Part shown: positions 60,553 to 64,000 of the stretch, piece after piece
Layout of the letters: every line of letters starts with the position of its first letter
How positions within the stretch are numbered: position 1 is the stretch's first letter
NCBI GenBank assembly: GCA_016710785.1
Contig: JADJUE010000004.1
Location: 248,001-312,000, forward strand
Direction of reading: 5' to 3'
Length of the DNA: 64,000 nt
From: Candidatus Epilinea brevis
GTDB taxonomy: Bacteria > Chloroflexota > Anaerolineae > Epilineales > Epilineaceae
The notes under the pieces: generated by a model
Told to the model about the DNA's origin: nothing
What the model saw: only the letters and a program-made list of their open reading frames with translations
The model's database searches: none
Position numbers and translations under genes: made by a program

Positions 60553-61311
60553 GTGGACCTGCAAGGCAAGGTCGCCCTGGTCACCGGCGGCGCCCACCGC
60601 GTGGGCAAGGCCATCGCCCTGGCTCTGGCCGAACGCGGAGCGGACGTGGCCATCCATTACGGCCGCGCCCATGACGAGGCCGCCGCCACCGTCGCCGAGC
60701 TGACGGCCGCCGGCGCGGCGGCCATGGCCCATGCGGCCGACCTGTCCTCGACGGAGGCCATCGACGGTCTCTTCGGGGCCGTCGACGCGCGCTTCGGCCG
60801 GCTGGACATCCTGGTGAACAGCGCCGCCGAGTTCCACTACCAGCGCTTCGACCGCATCACCGCGGAGGACTGGGACCAGACCCTGGCGGTGAACCTGCGC
60901 GCGCCCTTCCTCTGTACCCAGCGAGCGGCCCGCCTGATGAAGCGCGAGCCGCGCGATGCGCCGGCCCTGGTGGTCAACATCGCCGATCTCTCGGGCGTCG
61001 GGGTCTGGCCCGGCTACGTCCAGCACGGGGTCAGCAAGGCGGGCCTCTTGCACCTGACGCGCATCGCCGCCCTGGAGCTGGCTCCCGCGGTGCGGGTCAA
61101 CGCCCTGGTGCTAGGCCCGATCATGCCGGTCAAGGGTCGCGGCGAGGACGAGGCCTGGCGGCGGCTGCTCGACTCCCTGCCGCTGCGGCGCGCGGGCGGC
61201 GGGGCGGCGGTGGGCGAGGCCGTGGTCTTCCTGGCCCAGAGCGACTTCACCACTGGCGCCACGCTGGAGCTGGATGGCGGCGAGCACCTGCTGGGGCCGG
61301 GAGGGGAGTAG
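60553..61311 (+). CDS. Short-chain dehydrogenase/reductase
   Basis: A 252-residue SDR. The NAD(P) motif is VTGGAHRVGKAIALALAERG, with NSAAEFHYQRFD in the NNAG position. The active-site region reads ADLSGVGVWPGYVQHGVSKAGL. The YxxxK motif is HGVSK here, so the usual catalytic Tyr appears to be His, as I recall in some SDR subgroups with 'YLPHSVSK'. The pteridine reductase-like subgroup is nearest in style, but the substrate is unknown. The start is GTG at 60553, 16 bases after the CAP stop; the two may be co-transcribed. Confidence 0.85.
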   Translation: MDLQGKVALVTGGAHRVGKAIALALAERGADVAIHYGRAHDEAAATVAELTAAGAAAMAHAADLSSTEAIDGLFGAVDARFGRLDILVNSAAEFHYQRFDRITAEDWDQTLAVNLRAPFLCTQRAARLMKREPRDAPALVVNIADLSGVGVWPGYVQHGVSKAGLLHLTRIAALELAPAVRVNALVLGPIMPVKGRGEDEAWRRLLDSLPLRRAGGGAAVGEAVVFLAQSDFTTGATLELDGGEHLLGPGGE

Positions 61312-61400
61312 CGGCGGGGGCCGGGTCGGGAGTGGACGAGACCCCCGCTGCAGGGCGAAGAATCAGGCTCGGTACACACATAGAGGATGCGCTACGAACT

Positions 61401-61421
61401 CCTCCCCCCAGCGGGGGGAGG
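61401..61421. terminator. Hairpin between SDR and CDP-alcohol phosphatidyltransferase genes
   Basis: Stem of 9 (CCTCCCCCC, 61401-61409, with 61413-61421), 3-base loop, in the convergent gap 61312-61535; nothing else was seen there. Confidence 0.5.
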
Positions 61422-61535
61422 TCGGGAGGGGGGCAGGTCGCCATGGAAACCCACCCGCCCTCGCTCCCCACGGCTGCTAGCCGTGAACCGACTGCGAGCG
61501 GTTGAACGATGCGCCAACGCCATCCGGGATGCGCC

Positions 61536-62375
61536 TCAGCGCTCGAAGGCCAGCAGCAGGCCGAGCGCCATCCCCCCCAACGCGCATTCGTAAACCAGGA
61601 AGGTGGTCAGCGGCCAGCCGATGGCGATGACGAGCGCCAGTACAGCCAGCTGCGACCCGACCGCCCCCAAGGCCAGCAGGTGGCGCACCGGCGCGCCGCC
61701 ACCGAGGCGCTCGCGGAAGAGCCCCGCGCGCAGGATCAGCCGGAACACGGCCCCCCAGCCCAGGTTGAAGCCGCCCACGAGCAGACGAAAGAGAGGCCGG
61801 TTTCGCGCCGTGATGCTCGCGTCCGCAGCGGGAGCGGCAGCGAAGCGCCGCGCCTGCTCCGCCGCCGGCAGACCCTGCCCCCCGCCTTCGTCGCGGAACA
61901 TCACGAAGCTGATCACGGTGGCGGCGAAGACATTGGCCAGGAAGGCGGCGATGGCCAACGGGATCGCGAAGCCGCCTGCGCCGCCCGGCCCGACGGCTAG
62001 GACAATGGCCACGAAGATCAGCAGGGTGAAGAAGAAGTCGAAGACCAGATCCAGCAAGCCGCCGATGAGGCGGATCTGGCCGGTCATGCGCGCCACGCCG
62101 CCGTCGACGGAGTCCAGCACGGCGTTGGCCAGGATCAAGGCAGCGCAGAGCGGGCCATGCTCGGGCAAACCGCCACCGGCGATGATCGCCACGGCGCCCA
62201 GGCCGCAGGCGAAGCCCGCTACCACGACGGCCTCGGGCGGCGTGCCCAGGCGGGCCAGGGGCACCGCCACCAGCCAGGCCGGCAGCCACAGCAGCTCGTC
62301 GGCATAAGGCGGCCGGCGCAGGGGGCGCTTGGCGAAGCGGGCGTAGCTGGCAGCGAGGCGGGAGCGGAGGGTCAT
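61536..62375 (-). CDS. CDP-alcohol phosphatidyltransferase family membrane protein
   Basis: A 279-residue integral membrane enzyme. The full family signature D(x)2DG(x)2AR(x)8G(x)3D(x)3D is seen as LDSVDGGVARMTG followed by QIRLIGGLLDLVFDF. The family joins CDP-linked lipids and alcohols, such as glycerol phosphate or inositol phosphate. Length is longer than phosphatidylglycerophosphate synthase, with a basic N-terminal stretch and a tail containing two more helices, so the alcohol acceptor cannot be named. The ATG at 62375 is chosen as the start of the family-like part. Divergent from the Lnt-like gene. Confidence 0.85.
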   Translation of the reverse strand: MTLRSRLAASYARFAKRPLRRPPYADELLWLPAWLVAVPLARLGTPPEAVVVAGFACGLGAVAIIAGGGLPEHGPLCAALILANAVLDSVDGGVARMTGQIRLIGGLLDLVFDFFFTLLIFVAIVLAVGPGGAGGFAIPLAIAAFLANVFAATVISFVMFRDEGGGQGLPAAEQARRFAAAPAADASITARNRPLFRLLVGGFNLGWGAVFRLILRAGLFRERLGGGAPVRHLLALGAVGSQLAVLALVIAIGWPLTTFLVYECALGGMALGLLLAFER

Positions 62376-62613
62376 GGGGAATCCTGGGCGATCGAGAAGC
62401 CGATGGGAGGGACCGGCGGACAATACCAGGAGGCGGGGGCGGCGTCCAACGTCCCCGGCGGTTGAAGTTGCCCGGGCCAAGGCCCGAACGCATGGTCCAC
62501 GATCGAGGCGATGGCCCTTCCCACCATTGACGCCCCCCTGCCCTGGGCGTAGACTCGCGACCATCCATCCATGGCCCGCGTCGTCGCGCGGCCCCCCACG
62601 CGGGAGCATCCCG

Positions 62614-64000
62614 ATGCAAGGCGACAACGTCCGCTACCCCCTTGCCGACCGGCGGACCTGGTTGTGGTTCGCGGTAGGACTGGTCCTGCTCGTCTTCTCC
62701 TCCGGCCGCCTGGCGGTGCCACTGCTGGCCTGGGTGGCGCCGGTCTTCTTCGTACGCTTCATGCGCAGCGTACGGCGCGTCAGCCTGGGCCTGCTGGCGG
62801 TGGCCCTGGCCGGCATGGCCATGTTGGCCATCAGCTGGCGGGGGATGATCGCCATCCCGCCGCCGGCGGACAGCCTCTTCATCGTCTTCACCGGGCTCCT
62901 GTCCACCCTGCCTCTGTGGGTGGACCGCCGCCTCACGCCGCGGCTGGGGGGCTTCACGGGCACCCTCGTCTTTCCCCTGGCCTCGACCGTCCTGGAGTTC
63001 GCCAACATGGGCCTGGGCTCGCCCCTGGGCAGCTTCGGCGCCACGGCCTACAGCCAGGCGGGCAACCTGGTGCTGCTGCAGCTGCTGTCGGTCACAGGCA
63101 TCTGGGGCCTCACTTTGCTGATGGCCTGGCCTGCGTCCCTCTTCAACTGGGCCTGGGAGCGCGGCTGGGACTGGCCGGAGCTGCACCGCGGCCTGCTGGC
63201 CGCCGCCGCGGTGCTGGGCGCGGTCTGGCTCTTCGGCGAGATCCGCCTGGCCGCGGCGGACCTCGCGCCCGGTACTGTCCGCGTAGCCGCCGTCACCGCC
63301 GCCTCGCCGGACCTGAACGAGCTCATGCCCCAGCGCCGAGCGGATCCAGCGGCCTTCCGCACGAACACCGCCGCCATGCGCGATGCCTACTTCGCGGCCA
63401 GCCTGCGGGAGGCGCGCGCAGGGGCCGAGATCATCCTCTGGCCGGAAGGGGCCGGGCTGGTTGCGGAGGAGGACGAGCCGGACTTGACGACCCGGGCCGC
63501 GGCCATGGCCCGCGACGAAGGCCTGTACCTGGCCGTCCCCTTCTTCACCCTCTTCGCGGCGGAGGGCCGCCCGCCGGAGAACCGGCTGCGCGTCTTCGGC
63601 CCCTCCGGCGAGCTGGTGCTGGACCACGTCAAGTACGGCGGCAACGTCATCGAGGGCTCTTTGAAGGGCGACGGCAAGCTGCGCTGGGTGGACACGCCCT
63701 TCGGCCGCCTGTCGGGGGTGATCTGCTGGGACACCGACTTCATCCCCAACATCCGCCAGGCCGGGCGTCAGCGGGTGGACATCCTCCTCTCACCGGCGCA
63801 TGACTGGGAGGCCATCACCCCGCTGCATGGGCAGATGAGCGTCTTCCGGGCCATCGAGAACGGGCTGTCGGTGGTTCGACTGGCGGACCAGGGGCTATCG
63901 ATCGTCGCCGACCCCTACGGGCGTACCCTCGCCGCCATGGACCACTTTCGAGCCACGGAGCGGGTGATGGTGGCCCAGGTGCCGCTACGGGGCGTGGCGA
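62614..64000 (+). CDS. Apolipoprotein N-acyltransferase-like protein (3' end cut by the window)
   Basis: The open frame runs 462 codons to the window edge without a stop. About six N-terminal membrane segments (to about residue 215) are followed by a nitrilase/CN-hydrolase domain. The triad is seen as IILWPEGAG (Glu), DHVKYGGN (Lys) and GVICWDTDF (Cys). LVFPLASTVLEFANMGLGSP and TAYSQAGNLVLLQLLSVTGIWG match the Lnt membrane part. Lnt adds the third acyl chain to lipoproteins; lipoproteins in the window (binding protein, PhoX-like) are possible substrates. The Lys loop is shorter than in E. coli Lnt. GGGAG lies upstream of the ATG. Confidence 0.82.
   Translation, partial: MQGDNVRYPLADRRTWLWFAVGLVLLVFSSGRLAVPLLAWVAPVFFVRFMRSVRRVSLGLLAVALAGMAMLAISWRGMIAIPPPADSLFIVFTGLLSTLPLWVDRRLTPRLGGFTGTLVFPLASTVLEFANMGLGSPLGSFGATAYSQAGNLVLLQLLSVTGIWGLTLLMAWPASLFNWAWERGWDWPELHRGLLAAAAVLGAVWLFGEIRLAAADLAPGTVRVAAVTAASPDLNELMPQRRADPAAFRTNTAAMRDAYFAASLREARAGAEIILWPEGAGLVAEEDEPDLTTRAAAMARDEGLYLAVPFFTLFAAEGRPPENRLRVFGPSGELVLDHVKYGGNVIEGSLKGDGKLRWVDTPFGRLSGVICWDTDFIPNIRQAGRQRVDILLSPAHDWEAITPLHGQMSVFRAIENGLSVVRLADQGLSIVADPYGRTLAAMDHFRATERVMVAQVPLRGVA

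Noticed and set aside
61477..63627. 716-codon minus-strand open frame
   Set aside because: It spans both the phosphatidyltransferase and Lnt-like genes out of frame; each of those has full active-site motifs.

Overview
The window comes from a high-GC, probably monoderm, aerobic member of the Chloroflexota (an Anaerolineae/Ardenticatenia-like lineage is my best guess). The signs are very large secreted proteins with Thr/Pro-rich 'TPTPT' linkers, PPC and DUF11 domains; short 'YLP'-type motifs after signal peptides; an A2-type caa3 oxidase; RNase Y; a Bacillus-type SOS-box-like site before recA; and an LPXTG-like sorting signal. No rRNA, tRNA, CRISPR array, prophage or insertion sequence was seen.

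Layout. 100-8493: a Nudix hydrolase faces a giant secreted multidomain gene, about 2,600 codons long, broken by a one-base frameshift at 4861-4863. 8648-11968 (minus): a peptide-type binding protein that looks circularly permuted, one DppB-like permease and AroQ. 12120-17153 (minus): a caa3 oxidase operon, coxB-coxA-cox4-coxC-ctaG plus a 71-residue membrane protein, tightly overlapped at its 3' end. 17368-23231: a secreted beta-propeller protein, then divergently a GT2 glycosyltransferase and a PhoX-like lipoprotein. 23357-33740 (minus): gatB, P-loop kinase, RlmD-like methyltransferase, standalone I9-like protein, subtilase, MBL-double rhodanese protein and an 1180-residue flavin/Fe-S oxidoreductase. 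33741-34284 carries a large REPIN-like palindrome. 34285-45068 (plus): proline dehydrogenase, secreted glycosidase, an orphan nuoN, an HdrDE-like membrane Fe-S protein, recA, recX and rny. 45160-46476 (minus): isochorismate synthase. 46643-52159 (plus): a membrane-anchored cohesin-like protein, a CAP protein ending in a dockerin-like repeat, and a second giant secreted protein sharing a module of nearly 600 residues with the first. 52416-55680 (plus): Rieske, cytochrome b and an octaheme HAO-like cytochrome. 55762-64000: ClsB/YbhP-type pair, DinB-like protein, DUF4397 protein with sorting signal, second CAP protein, SDR, CDP-alcohol phosphatidyltransferase and the start of an Lnt-like acyltransferase.

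How the parts fit. Respiration is the main housekeeping theme: menaquinone entry (menF), NuoN, an HdrDE-like quinone-linked Fe-S enzyme, a Rieske/cytochrome b complex whose octaheme cytochrome may stand in for cytochrome c1, and a caa3 terminal oxidase. The second theme is the cell surface. The candidates for an undescribed system are the shared module of the two giant proteins and the adjacent cohesin-like/dockerin-like pair. Function calls rest on motifs read by eye; no database search was possible.
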